Source: an uncultured Collinsella sp.
Lineage (GTDB): Bacteria > Actinomycetota > Coriobacteriia > Coriobacteriales > Coriobacteriaceae
Assembly: GCA_900757615.1 (NCBI GenBank)
Contig: CAAEON010000003.1
Span: 19,085 to 83,084, forward strand
Reading direction: 5' to 3'
DNA length: 64,000 nucleotides
This document shows positions 46,006 to 54,644 of this stretch, one piece after another (position 1 is the first letter of the stretch; each line of letters starts with the position of its first letter). The position numbers and the translations under genes are program-made. Under the pieces are notes generated by a model. The model ran no database searches. It saw nothing but the letters and a program-made list of their open reading frames with translations, and was not told the origin of the DNA.

Positions 46006-46566
46006 TTATTGTTCGATGATCTTCTTGACGACCGCGGGAACGCCTGCCGCCATCACGTTGTCCGGAAGGTCTTCCGTCACAACACTTCCCGCAGCGATAA
46101 CGCAGCCGCTGCCGATGGTAACCCCCTGGAGTACGGACACGTTCGCGCCAAACCAGCAGTTATCGCCGACAACGATGGGCAGAGCCTTCTCGAGACCCAA
46201 GTTGCGGTCCTTTGCCCTAAGGGGATGCGAAGCAGTGTAGAAGCCGCAAAACGGCCCAATAAACACGTTGTCACCAAAGGCAATAGAACCACCGTCCATA
46301 AAGTAGCAGCCATGGTTCACAAAGCAGCCGTCGCCAAAGGTTGTCTTGTCCCCGTAGTCAAAGTAGGCAGGCGAAAGGACCGTCAGCCCCGCCGGAAGAT
46401 CGGTATCGAGCAAGGTTTTTAGGGCGTCAAGCTGCGCGTTGCTTCCGGGTTTTCCCATATTGAAGTCATGGCAGAGCTCCTCTGCCCTCGCCCGTTTTGC
46501 CAGAAGCTCCTCGTCAAAGTTGGCATCATGCCACTCCCCGCGCTCCATCTTCTCTTTCTCGGTCAC
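46006..46566 (-). CDS. Sugar O-acetyltransferase, maltose acetyltransferase type
   Basis: A 186-aa left-handed beta-helix acetyltransferase: TEKEKMERGEWHDANFDEELLAKRARAEELCHDFN is the typical MAT N-terminus. CYFMDGGSIAFGDNVFIGPFCGFYTASHPL follows, with the catalytic histidine, and the CoA-binding end is near GSVVTEDLPDNVMAAGVPA. It acetylates sugars or similar acceptors. A GTG at 46566 with AAGGGGG six nt upstream is chosen; the ATG eight codons further out has no site. Confidence 0.85.
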   Translation of the reverse strand: MTEKEKMERGEWHDANFDEELLAKRARAEELCHDFNMGKPGSNAQLDALKTLLDTDLPAGLTVLSPAYFDYGDKTTFGDGCFVNHGCYFMDGGSIAFGDNVFIGPFCGFYTASHPLRAKDRNLGLEKALPIVVGDNCWFGANVSVLQGVTIGSGCVIAAGSVVTEDLPDNVMAAGVPAVVKKIIEQ

Positions 46567-46641
46567 TGTGAGCCCCCTTAATAAAAACATTTGTGGCGGC
46601 AATTCTATCATTTGATAAGCCGTCAGTTTCCATACCGATAA

Positions 46642-46655
46642 CGAACGCGCGTTCG
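46642..46655. promoter_or_regulatory. LexA-like SOS box
   Basis: CGAACGCGCGTTCG is a perfect 14-bp palindrome matching the Gram-positive/actinobacterial LexA consensus CGAAC-N4-GTTCG. It lies 17 bp upstream of the -35 of the parE-like promoter and 76 bp from the acetyltransferase start. Confidence 0.5.
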
Positions 46656-46671
46656 ATGGATTTCGTGTTGG

Positions 46672-46700
46672 TTGGAATCGTCTGCGGGCTGGGCTATGCT
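46672..46700 (+). promoter_or_regulatory. Promoter of the parE-parC operon
   Basis: TTGGAA (46672-46677), 17-bp spacer, TATGCT (46695-46700), 54 bp before the start codon. Confidence 0.5.
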
Positions 46701-46754
46701 ACCTTGACTATCTATATGACTTAAACGCAGCAAAGGAGCACCGAGAGAGCGAGT

Positions 46755-48752
46755 ATGGCAAAAAACACCGCAAACTATGGTAACGACAGTATCCGCCAGC
46801 TCAAGGACGAGGAGCGCGTGCGACTGCGCCCCGCCGTCATCTTTGGCTCGGATGGACTCGACGGTTGCGCGCATGCCGCCTTCGAGATCCTGTCCAACGC
46901 CGTTGACGAGGCGCGCCAGGGCTACGGCAAGCTCATCACCCTTACTGCCTTTCGCGATGGCTCCATTCAGGTAGAGGACAACGGCCGTGGCTGCCCGCTC
47001 GACTGGAACCCTTCCGAGAAGCGCTTTAACTGGGAGCTCGTCTTCTGCGAGCTCTACGCCGGCGGCAAGTATAACAACAACCAGGGCGGCGACTACGACT
47101 TCTCGCTCGGCACCAACGGCCTGGGCTCCTGCGCGACCCAGTATGCCTCCGAGTACATGGACGTCACCGTCTGGCGTGACGGCAACAAGTACTCCTTACA
47201 CTTTAAGAAGGGCAAGGTCGTCGGAGCCAAGAAGAAGGCACTCGGGATCGAGCCCAGCGACGAGAACCGCACCGGCACCACCATCAAGTGGCGCCCCGAT
47301 CTTGAGGTCTTTACCTCGATCAGCATCCCCCACGAGTGGTATCGCGAGACCATGCGCCGTCAGGCCGTGGTCAACGCCAACGTGACCTTCCGCTTGCGCA
47401 TCGAGGGCGACGACGGCGAGTTTTCCGAAGAGGATTTTTGCTATCCCAAGGGCATCGAGGACTACGTGCTCGAGAAGGTCGGTACCGACTACCTCACCGA
47501 GCCCTTCTTTATCGAGGCCGACCGTCGCGGTCGCGACCGCGAGGACCTGCCCGACTACAACGTAAAAATCACCGCGTGCATGTGCTTCTCGCGCACCTTC
47601 ATGATGCAGGAGTACTACCACAACTCATCGTGGCTCGAGAACGGCGGCTCGCCCGAGAAGGCGGCCCGCAGCGCCCTCACCAGCGCCATCGATGCTTACA
47701 TTAAGCAACAAGGCAAGTACAACAAAAACGAGAGCGGCATCAAATGGCAGGACGTCCAGGACTGTCTGGTGCTGGTGACCAACTGCTTCTCCACCCAGAC
47801 GTCCTACGAGAACCAGACTAAGAAGGCCATCAATAACCGCTTTATCCAGCAGGCCATGACCGCCTTCTTTAAGGAGCGCCTCTCGACCTACTTGATCGAG
47901 AACAAGGACGCCGCCAATAAGATCATGGAGCAGGTGCTCATCAACAAGCGCTCGCGCGAGAATGCCGAGAAGACGCGTCAGAGCATCAAGACCAACCTGC
48001 AGCAGAAGACCGACATGGCCAACCGCGTGCAGAAGTTCATCGACTGCCGCTCCAAGGACAAGAGCCGCCGCGAGATCTACATCGTAGAGGGCGACTCGGC
48101 AGCAGGCGCCATCCGCACCTCGCGCGATGCCGAGTTCCAGGGTGTCATGCCCGTCCGCGGCAAGATCCTCAACTGCCTAAAGGAGGATTATCCGCGCATC
48201 TTTAAGTCCGACATCATCATGGACCTCATGCGCGTACTGGGCTGCGGTGTGGAGATCAAGGACAAGCGCATCAAGAACCTTGGGGCCTTCGACCTGGACA
48301 ACCTCAACTGGAACAAAGTCATCATCTGTACGGATGCCGACGTCGACGGTTATCACATTCGCACGCTCGTGCTCACCATGCTCTACCGACTGGTGCCCAC
48401 GCTTATCGACGAGGGCTACGTCTATATCGCCGAGTCGCCGCTCTACGAGATCAACTGCAAAGAGAAGACCTACTTTGCCTACACCGAGCTCGAGAAAAAC
48501 GGCATCCTTAAGGAGATCGGCGACCAGAAGTGCTCGATCAACCGCTCCAAGGGTCTTGGTGAGAACGATCCGGACATGATGTGGCTCACCACTATGAACC
48601 CCGAGACGCGCCGCCTGATCAAGGTGGAGCCCGAGGACGTCACCAAGATGGAAACCATGTTCAACCTGTTGCTGGGCAACGACGAGGCGGGCCGCAAGCG
48701 CCATATCTCGGAGCACGGCAAAGAGTACCTGGACCAGCTGGACCTGCAATAG
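46755..48752 (+). CDS. parE: Type IIA topoisomerase subunit B (ParE-like)
   Basis: A 665-aa ATPase subunit. The GHKL domain has ILSNAVDEA near 46-54 and NGLGS near 117-121; the TOPRIM part has EGDSAAG near 438-444 and TDADVDGYHI near 524-533. It belongs to the second, divergent gyrase-like pair of clostridia and relatives (RPAVIFGSDGLDGCAHAAFEILSNAVDEARQGYG), and so acts as topoisomerase IV or a second gyrase. The A subunit follows 45 bp later. A LexA-like box lies upstream. Confidence 0.9.
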   Translation: MAKNTANYGNDSIRQLKDEERVRLRPAVIFGSDGLDGCAHAAFEILSNAVDEARQGYGKLITLTAFRDGSIQVEDNGRGCPLDWNPSEKRFNWELVFCELYAGGKYNNNQGGDYDFSLGTNGLGSCATQYASEYMDVTVWRDGNKYSLHFKKGKVVGAKKKALGIEPSDENRTGTTIKWRPDLEVFTSISIPHEWYRETMRRQAVVNANVTFRLRIEGDDGEFSEEDFCYPKGIEDYVLEKVGTDYLTEPFFIEADRRGRDREDLPDYNVKITACMCFSRTFMMQEYYHNSSWLENGGSPEKAARSALTSAIDAYIKQQGKYNKNESGIKWQDVQDCLVLVTNCFSTQTSYENQTKKAINNRFIQQAMTAFFKERLSTYLIENKDAANKIMEQVLINKRSRENAEKTRQSIKTNLQQKTDMANRVQKFIDCRSKDKSRREIYIVEGDSAAGAIRTSRDAEFQGVMPVRGKILNCLKEDYPRIFKSDIIMDLMRVLGCGVEIKDKRIKNLGAFDLDNLNWNKVIICTDADVDGYHIRTLVLTMLYRLVPTLIDEGYVYIAESPLYEINCKEKTYFAYTELEKNGILKEIGDQKCSINRSKGLGENDPDMMWLTTMNPETRRLIKVEPEDVTKMETMFNLLLGNDEAGRKRHISEHGKEYLDQLDLQ

Positions 48753-48797
48753 CAGCAAATCGATAACGACGGCCCATAAGAAGTTCAAGAGGAAATC

Positions 48798-51038
48798 GTG
48801 GCAAAGAAGAAGACGAAGAACCAGCCAAAGAAGAAGCAGGTCAACGCCGAGAACGTCATCGGCCTGCACTCCGAGGTCACCGACCAGCCGATCACGCAGA
48901 CGCTCGAGGTCAACTACATGCCCTACGCCATGAGCGTCAACGTCTCGCGTGCGTTCCCCGAGATCGACGGCTTTAAGCCCTCGCATCGCAAGCTGCTCTA
49001 CACCATGTACAAGATGGGTCTGCTCAAGGGCGAGCGCCAGAAGAGCGCCAACATCGTGGGCCAGACCATGAAGCTCAACCCGCACGGCGACGCCGCGATC
49101 TACGAGACGATGGTGCGTCTGGCCACCGGCAATGAGGCGCTGCTTGCCCCCTTCGTGGAGTCGAAGGGCAACTTTGGCAAGTACTATTCGGGCGACCTGA
49201 GCTACGCCGCCTCGCGTTATACCGAGGCTAAGCTCTCCCCCATCAGCGCCGAAATCTTCAAGGACATCGACAAGGATCCGGTCGACTTCGTCGACAGCTA
49301 CGACGGTGCCATGAAGGAGCCGCGCCTGCTGCCCACCACGTTCCCCAACATCCTTGTCTCGGCCAATAAGGGCATCGGCGTCGCCATGGCGTCCGACATC
49401 TGCGGTTTCAACCTCAACGAGGTCTGCACCGCCACGATGCACTACCTGCAGGATCCCGACTGCGACCTGCTCGAGTACATGCCCATGCCCGACTTCTCGA
49501 CCGGCGGCGAGATTATCTACCGCCGCGAGGAGATGGAGAAGATCATCGAGACCGGCCTTGGTAGTTTCCAGATTCGCTCCCGCTGGCGTTGGATCCCCGA
49601 AGAGCGCATCATCGAGGTCTACGAGATTCCCTACACCACCAAGACCGATGTCATCATCGAGCGCATCGTCAAGCTCTCCAAGGAGGGCAAGGTCAAGGAA
49701 ATCGCCGACATCCGCGACGAGACCGACCTTTCGGGCTTGCGCATTGCCATCGACCTTAAGCGCGGCGTCGACCCCGACAAGCTCATGGCCAAGCTCTATC
49801 GCTCGACCACGCTGCAGGATTCGTTCTCGTGCAACTTCAACGTACTCGTCGACGGCTATCCCCGTGTTATGGGCGTGCGCCAGATCCTGCACGAGTGGGT
49901 CAAGTGGCGCATCCAGTCCACGCGTCGCCGCATTAACTTTGACCTGGGCAAAAAGTCCGAGCGCCTGCACCTGCTGCACGGCCTCGAGGCGATCTTGCTC
50001 GACATCGACAAGGCTATCGCCATCATCCGCGGCACCAAGCTCGAGGCCGAAGTCGTGCCCAACCTCATGAAGGGTTTCGATATCGACGAAACCCAGGCCG
50101 AGTTTGTTGCCGAGCTCAAGCTCCGCAACATCAACGAGGAGTACATCCTCAATCGCACCAAGGACATCGCCAAGCTCGAGGGCGAGATTGCCGAGCTTGA
50201 GGAGATCCTTTCCAGCGAGGAGAACATCAAGAAGGTCATCAGCGACGAGCTGGCCGCGGTCAACAAGAAGTACGTGATGCCGCGGCGCACGGGCAGGATC
50301 GAGCCCCACGAGGTCATCGAGGTAAGCCTGGAGCCCGAGGTCGAGGAGTATCCGGTCACCATCATGCTCTCGCGCGATGGCTACCTTAAGAAGATGACGG
50401 ACCGCGTGCTTAAGAAGGCCACCACGCTCAAGTACAAGGACGGCGACAAGCCCTTTATCGAGTTCCCGTCCTCCAACACCCACGAGCTGCTGGTCTTTAC
50501 CAACAAGAGCCAGGTGTACAAGTGCAAGGTTGCGGCGTTTGAGGATACCAAGTCGGCCCAGCTGGGCTCGTACCTGCCGACCGATCTTGAGATGGAACCC
50601 GATGAGAGTGTCATCTGGGTCATCGACCCCGAGGACTACAAGGCCGACGTGCTGTTCGTCTTTGAGAACGGCCGCGTGGTGCGCGTCGCGCTTTCCGGAT
50701 ACATCACCAAGACCAACCGCAAGCGCCTCAAGAACGCCATCTACGGTGGCAGCAAGCTGCTGTATGCCCAGGTGCTCAAGGAGGACCGCGACATCGCGCT
50801 GGTCTCGAGCGACTATCGTTTGATGAACTTCAACACGTCGCTGCTCAAGACCAAGACGACCACCAACACGCAGGGCGTCCAGGCCTTTACGGCCAAGAAG
50901 GGCCGCTCGGTCACCACCGTCGGCACGACCGAGGAGATTCTTGGCGCCGGCGTCTCGGCCGAGAAGTTCACCGCGCAGAGCCTGCCTTCTGCCGGTGCCC
51001 TCATGAAGGAAAACGACATGCCGAGCTTGTTTGACTAG
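48798..51038 (+). CDS. parC: Type IIA topoisomerase subunit A (ParC-like)
   Basis: A 746-aa DNA-breaking subunit. The breakage domain contains YMPYAMSVNVSRAFPEIDGFKPSHRKLLYTM and the catalytic tyrosine in YAASRYTEAKLS (about residue 140). A coiled coil follows (AKLEGEIAELEEILSSEENIKKVI), then beta-pinwheel-like repeats. The N-terminus is lysine-rich. It partners the upstream ParE-like subunit. The start codon is GTG at 48798, after AAGAGGAAATC. A terminator is at 51076. Confidence 0.9.
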   Translation: MAKKKTKNQPKKKQVNAENVIGLHSEVTDQPITQTLEVNYMPYAMSVNVSRAFPEIDGFKPSHRKLLYTMYKMGLLKGERQKSANIVGQTMKLNPHGDAAIYETMVRLATGNEALLAPFVESKGNFGKYYSGDLSYAASRYTEAKLSPISAEIFKDIDKDPVDFVDSYDGAMKEPRLLPTTFPNILVSANKGIGVAMASDICGFNLNEVCTATMHYLQDPDCDLLEYMPMPDFSTGGEIIYRREEMEKIIETGLGSFQIRSRWRWIPEERIIEVYEIPYTTKTDVIIERIVKLSKEGKVKEIADIRDETDLSGLRIAIDLKRGVDPDKLMAKLYRSTTLQDSFSCNFNVLVDGYPRVMGVRQILHEWVKWRIQSTRRRINFDLGKKSERLHLLHGLEAILLDIDKAIAIIRGTKLEAEVVPNLMKGFDIDETQAEFVAELKLRNINEEYILNRTKDIAKLEGEIAELEEILSSEENIKKVISDELAAVNKKYVMPRRTGRIEPHEVIEVSLEPEVEEYPVTIMLSRDGYLKKMTDRVLKKATTLKYKDGDKPFIEFPSSNTHELLVFTNKSQVYKCKVAAFEDTKSAQLGSYLPTDLEMEPDESVIWVIDPEDYKADVLFVFENGRVVRVALSGYITKTNRKRLKNAIYGGSKLLYAQVLKEDRDIALVSSDYRLMNFNTSLLKTKTTTNTQGVQAFTAKKGRSVTTVGTTEEILGAGVSAEKFTAQSLPSAGALMKENDMPSLFD

Positions 51039-51075
51039 GTACCACGGCAACGAGATCGTTAGATACTTCGCAAAG

Positions 51076-51124
51076 CGACGAGGCCCGGAACGCAACGGCA
51101 TTGCGCCCGGGACTCGTCGTTTTT
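51076..51124 (+). terminator. Intrinsic terminator after parC
   Basis: CGACGAGGCCCGG pairs with CCCGGGACTCGTCG (one unpaired base each), followed by TTTTT at 51120-51124. Confidence 0.85.
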
Positions 51125-51134
51125 CTTCTCAACT

Positions 51135-51185
51135 ATTTTTTAACGCAGATAAATTGATTTCTGCTTATTTTTCTGCGTAAAAAAT
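51135..51185. promoter_or_regulatory. AT-rich inverted repeat upstream of AAA ATPase
   Basis: ATTTTTTAACGCAGA (51135-51149) pairs with TCTGCGTAAAAAAT (51172-51185) apart from one extra A. This patch is far more AT-rich than its surroundings and precedes the 19-bp repeat array. Confidence 0.45.
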
Positions 51186-51221
51186 GTCAGCGTCACTGCT
51201 TCGATGCCCTTTGGTCAGTCG

Positions 51222-51278
51222 TTAGCAAAACTTGCAAAAGTTAGTAAAACTTGCAAAAATTAGCAAAACTTGCAAAGG
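51222..51278 (+). repeat. Three tandem 19-bp repeats upstream of AAA ATPase
   Basis: TTAGCAAAACTTGCAAAAG and two close copies occupy 51222-51240, 51241-51259 and 51260-51278; the last runs into the ribosome site. Each unit is two half-units (TTAGCAAAAC, TTGCAAAAG), giving a spacing near 9.5 bp. The stretch AGTTAGTAAAACT has the same AGTT-N5-AACT form as the repeats upstream of the 571-1689 ATPase. Confidence 0.85.
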
Positions 51279-51285
51279 AGCTACC

Positions 51286-52380
51286 ATGGAGTACAGCAAG
51301 AACCCCTTTACCCCAACATTTGGAAGCGTCCCTCCCTTTCTAGCGGGTCGCGAGCATATCCTGCGTGACATCAACCGTGGCTTTATCAACGGCCCGGGAG
51401 ATCCCAACCTGTCGACCATTTTTACTGGCGCAAGGGGAACGGGCAAGACGGCGCTTCTCTCGCTCCTTTCAGAAACGGCGCTTGAACACGACTGGATCGC
51501 AGCAAATGTCTCCGCCATGCCAGGCATGCTCGAAGATATTATCGAGCGAACCAAAGAAGCCGCAGATAGCTACCTCTCACAGCCTCACGCGCGCATAAAC
51601 AGTGTTCAAATTGGCCCAGTGGGCATCGATTGGACATATGCTCAAGAGGCTCAGGGCAACTGGCGCACGCGCATGAATGGCATCTTTAAGCAACTCGAAA
51701 AACATGACATTGGACTTCTCATCACCATCGATGAAGTCACCGTCGATCTCGAAGAAATGCTTCAATTTGCCTCTGTTTACCAGCACTTTGTACGCGAAGG
51801 TAAAAAAGTTGCCCTACTCATGGCAGGACTGCCCTACAAGGTATCGGCGTTGCTGCGTAACGATTCCGTCTCGTTCCTCAGGCGTTCCCAATATCATCAG
51901 TTGGGACGAATCACTGACGTTGAAATTGCAAACGCATTCCGCAAAACCGTTGAGGCCGGAGGCCGCTCAATCACGCCAGAAGCGCTCGAGGATGCCGTGA
52001 AGGCCGTCGACGGATTTCCCTATATGATGCAGCTCGTCGGATATCGCACATGGGATGTTTCGGAGAACTCGCCCAAAATCAGTGCACCTGATGTACAGCA
52101 GGGTTCTCTGCTTGCCCGCATGGAGCTGCGCGATCGAATTCTCGAAACGACCTATCAGGAGCTTTCCGATAAAGACATTGAGTTTTTGCTCGCGATGCTG
52201 CCCGATTCTGGCCCCAGCAGGGTCTCGGAGATAGCCAAACGCATGGGCGTCGCCAGCAACTACGCAAGCCAATACAAACGCCGCCTCCTCGAGGACGGCG
52301 TTATCGGGGAACGTGGACGTGGCCTCGTCGGCTTCGACATCCCCGCGTTCAGGGAGTTCCTGAGCGAAAAGGTCTCCTAG
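51286..52380 (+). CDS. AAA ATPase with C-terminal winged helix (second paralogue)
   Basis: A 364-aa ATPase sharing layout with the gene at 571-1689: NPFTPTFG start, Walker A GARGTGKT (48-55), Walker B LLITIDE (144-150), AGLP (180-183), FLRR (197-200), and a C-terminal winged helix (EIAKRMGVASNYASQYKRRLLEDGVI). The motif spacing is nearly the same in both. The function is unknown. The layout recalls Orc1/Cdc6 and archaeal ATPases, which bind direct repeats. ATG 51286 follows AAAGGAG; an ATG at 51232 would lie inside the repeat array. Confidence 0.8.
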   Translation: MEYSKNPFTPTFGSVPPFLAGREHILRDINRGFINGPGDPNLSTIFTGARGTGKTALLSLLSETALEHDWIAANVSAMPGMLEDIIERTKEAADSYLSQPHARINSVQIGPVGIDWTYAQEAQGNWRTRMNGIFKQLEKHDIGLLITIDEVTVDLEEMLQFASVYQHFVREGKKVALLMAGLPYKVSALLRNDSVSFLRRSQYHQLGRITDVEIANAFRKTVEAGGRSITPEALEDAVKAVDGFPYMMQLVGYRTWDVSENSPKISAPDVQQGSLLARMELRDRILETTYQELSDKDIEFLLAMLPDSGPSRVSEIAKRMGVASNYASQYKRRLLEDGVIGERGRGLVGFDIPAFREFLSEKVS

Positions 52381-52398
52381 CACGCCGAGATTGTCCGC

Positions 52399-52490
52399 AA
52401 GGGCAACAGCGCATGGCAATCAGCATTCCTCTTGGTAAGGGCTGCAAGCATTTCCACCAACACCGATTGCCATGCGTTCTTCTTGCCCTT
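52399..52490. other. 92-nt structured element between convergent genes
   Basis: Nested stems: AAGGGCAA (52399-52406) with TTGCCCTT (52483-52490); CGCATGGCAATC (52410-52421) with its complement (52465-52476); and TTGGT (52432-52436) with ACCAA (52456-52460). It reaches the stop codon of the flavodoxin gene. A bidirectional terminator or small RNA is possible. Confidence 0.6.
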
Positions 52491-53019
52491 AGGCCAGCTT
52501 GCGAGCGAGCTCACGCACCTCTTTCAACTTGGGCGAGGAGGCCATGCTGTCGCGCTCGGTCATGCCGCTAATGGTGACAATGCCCTGGTCCTCCCACTTG
52601 CAGTACGCGCAGGCTGACTTGTACATAGCGATCGCCGCATCATAGACGCCCTCACTGTGGCTATCGAGCAAAAGGGCCGTCTTGGTGAACGGGAAGCCCG
52701 TAGCACCAAAGGCGTACAGGCGGTCGATGGCGGCCTTTTCCTGCGCGGTGATATCGAACCAGTAGATAGGCGAGGCGAAGACGACCATATCGGCGCCTTT
52801 CAGCGACTCGATCACGTCGGCCATGTCATCTTTCTGCACGCAATTGCCCTCGTGGGCGAAGCAATACTGACACCCCAGGCAACCAGCGATTTTCTTGCTG
52901 GCAACGCGGACGACCTCGACCGTATGGCCGACCTCACGCGCGGTCTCGGCAAACGCCTCGACCATGGTGTCAGTATTGGCGCCCTTGCGCGGGCTGCCGC
53001 TCAATACAACGATATTCAT
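52489..53019 (-). CDS. Flavodoxin-fold NAD(P)H-dependent FMN reductase
   Basis: A 176-aa flavoprotein. VVLSGSPRKGANTDTMVEAF near 4-23 binds FMN phosphate. ASPIYWFDITAQEKAAIDRLY near 84-104 is the second flavin loop, and CLGCQYCFAHEGNCVQKDDM (47-66) is the cysteine patch typical of iron-sulfur flavoprotein-like members. It probably reduces quinones or other electrophiles. ATG 53019 follows AAGGAGATTCTT; an ATG at 53037 is upstream of that site. It is next to an HxlR regulator. Confidence 0.88.
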   Translation of the reverse strand: MNIVVLSGSPRKGANTDTMVEAFAETAREVGHTVEVVRVASKKIAGCLGCQYCFAHEGNCVQKDDMADVIESLKGADMVVFASPIYWFDITAQEKAAIDRLYAFGATGFPFTKTALLLDSHSEGVYDAAIAMYKSACAYCKWEDQGIVTISGMTERDSMASSPKLKEVRELARKLA

Positions 53020-53115
53020 AAGAATCTCCTTCTTCATACCGCAGGCGCACGATGATTCGGGACAGGTTCGTTAGCGCCCTCGTAGCGGTTCTCCGCCCCC
53101 CAAGCGATGTGTCCG

Positions 53116-53442
53116 CTACGAAACAATTGTCTTGTAATAAGCGCCGAAGTCTGCCAGCGAGTCCATGATGGGCATCATCTGGCGGCCGAGCTCGGTAAGG
53201 CCATACTCAACGCGGGGAGGATTCTCGCCATAGTCATGGCGAAAGACCAGCCCATCATCCTCCATCTGCCGCAAGCTGTCGGTAAGCACCTTCTGAGAGA
53301 TCCCCTCCAGGTTGCGGCGCAACTCGTTGAAACGCCAAGGGCGTACGCGTAAGTTACGAATAATGAGCAGTTTCCACTTGCCGCCAATGAGCGCTACCGC
53401 CGTTGCGACCGGACACTCCGGAAGCTCCTCTTTCGCCATCAT
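53116..53442 (-). CDS. HxlR family transcriptional regulator
   Basis: A 108-aa winged-helix regulator: ECPVATAVALIGGKWKLLIIRNLRVRPWRFNELRRNLEGISQKVLTDSLRQMEDDGLVFR is the HxlR signature, with a cysteine near the start suited to redox or electrophile sensing. Divergent from a cupin gene. AAGGAGG precedes the ATG at 53442; the longer frame to 53592 has none. A palindromic candidate operator lies at 53495. Confidence 0.88.
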   Translation of the reverse strand: MMAKEELPECPVATAVALIGGKWKLLIIRNLRVRPWRFNELRRNLEGISQKVLTDSLRQMEDDGLVFRHDYGENPPRVEYGLTELGRQMMPIMDSLADFGAYYKTIVS

Positions 53443-53494
53443 GGGAGACCCAACCTCCTTGACCATACCGGTTTCACAAAAAGGCACGCAGTTA

Positions 53495-53543
53495 CAAATA
53501 TGTGCGTACTCGTATTTGCATGCGCTTTCGCGTTGAATATATC
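53495..53543 (+). promoter_or_regulatory. Cupin promoter with candidate HxlR operator
   Basis: TTGCAT (53516-53521), 16-bp spacer, TATATC (53538-53543). An inverted repeat CAAATA...TATTTG (53495-53518) overlaps the -35. Confidence 0.45.
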
Positions 53544-53593
53544 TCACGCAGGAGATGCCTGCAAGGTAAATCAACCCCAAGAGAGGAACCATT

Positions 53594-53947
53594 ATGGCTA
53601 ATTATGCAAGGACCCACATCGGCAATGAGAGCCGCGTTGAGCTGCACGAGGCGCTCGGGCTTACCGGGGCAGAGGTGAGTATCAACAGTCTTCCCGCCGG
53701 CGCTGGCGTTCCGTTCGTCCATGCACACAAGGAAAACGAGGAGATCTATGGCGTGCTCGAGGGCGCGGGCTCGGTCACGATCGACAGTGAGGATATCGAG
53801 CTTGCGGCCGGCGACTGGCTGCGCATTTCCCCCGCTGCGCATCGTCAGTTCCGCGCCGCGTCCGACTCGGGAATCACATACGTCTGCATTCAGGTCAAGC
53901 AGGGATCCCTCGATGCCTTCACGGCCGACGACGCCATCATGTTCTAA
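53594..53947 (+). CDS. Cupin-domain protein
   Basis: A 117-aa single cupin: PFVHAHKENEEIYGVLEGAGSVTIDSEDIELAAGDWLRISPAAHRQF contains the H-x-H-x(n)-E metal set and the second-motif histidine. It may be a small dioxygenase, isomerase or metal-binding protein; its neighbours suggest a redox-stress link. ATG 53594 follows AGAGGAACCATT. Its stop overlaps the convergent TetR stop. Confidence 0.88.
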   Translation: MANYARTHIGNESRVELHEALGLTGAEVSINSLPAGAGVPFVHAHKENEEIYGVLEGAGSVTIDSEDIELAAGDWLRISPAAHRQFRAASDSGITYVCIQVKQGSLDAFTADDAIMF

Positions 53948-54501
53948 TTCGCGATTAATCTGCAAGGAGCCGATACCGCCCGCATGCCTCCTTCGGAATA
54001 GGCGCTGAGCAGCTCCTGGGCGTGGGCGAACTCGGGCCCTCGCCTCCAACCGAGCAGGCGGTTGACCGCGAGATTTCCCTGGACGTTGTGGACGAAGAGC
54101 AGATAGGCGTCCTCGCGCGAAAGCCCTGTTTCCTCCATGATCGAGGGAACCATCTGCTCGGCGCCGCGCTCGACGACGCGCTGTGCCACCCGGGCGTACG
54201 CGTCGTCATCCGAGTAGAGCAGAAAATAGTCATCGTTTGCCGGCGGACGCTGGCAGAGGGCACCCGCCTCCGCTCCCTCTAGCGGCGGCACCGCCGCCAA
54301 GGCCTCGTCGATAAGCGCGTCGAGCAGCGCGAACTTGTCCTCGTAGTGCAGATAGAACGTGCCGCGGTTGATATCGGCGCGGCGGCAGATATCCGCTACC
54401 GTCATCTTCGCGAAGCCGACCTCGGCCAGCAGCGCGAAGAACGCCTCCCGTATGACCGAGAGCGTATAGCGTCGGCGACGGTCTATCTTCCCCGTTTCCA
54501 T
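53944..54501 (-). CDS. TetR family regulator of the SirTM cassette (copy 1)
   Basis: A 185-aa TetR protein. The helix-turn-helix is DRRRRYTLSVIREAFFALLAEVGFAKMTVADICRRADINRGTFYLHYEDKFALLDALIDE. It is divergent from three consecutive SirTM-like genes and is almost certainly their regulator. A near-identical copy lies at 57232-57792 before a broken copy of the same cassette. ATG 54501 follows GGAGGGGTA. Sites of the form GTTTATnGACA in both intergenic regions are shared operator candidates. Confidence 0.9.
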   Translation of the reverse strand: METGKIDRRRRYTLSVIREAFFALLAEVGFAKMTVADICRRADINRGTFYLHYEDKFALLDALIDEALAAVPPLEGAEAGALCQRPPANDDYFLLYSDDDAYARVAQRVVERGAEQMVPSIMEETGLSREDAYLLFVHNVQGNLAVNRLLGWRRGPEFAHAQELLSAYSEGGMRAVSAPCRLIAN

Positions 54502-54644
54502 TACCCCTCCAATTGCAGCGCTCAACAATATCCAGCAGCCGCTCGTTTATCGACAGCAGCTCGAAGCTGTTCATTGCTCTGATGCAAATCAACATTGATA
54601 CTTTTTATAGACACCTGTTCATTGTAGTTGAAAGAAAGTATCAA

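Noticed and set aside
48177..51101. Open frame of 974 codons on the minus strand
   Set aside because: It lies wholly antisense to parE-parC. Such long mirror frames follow from high-GC codon use; the topoisomerase motifs are on the plus strand.
51222..51278. CRISPR array
   Set aside because: Units are adjacent with no spacers and only three copies.
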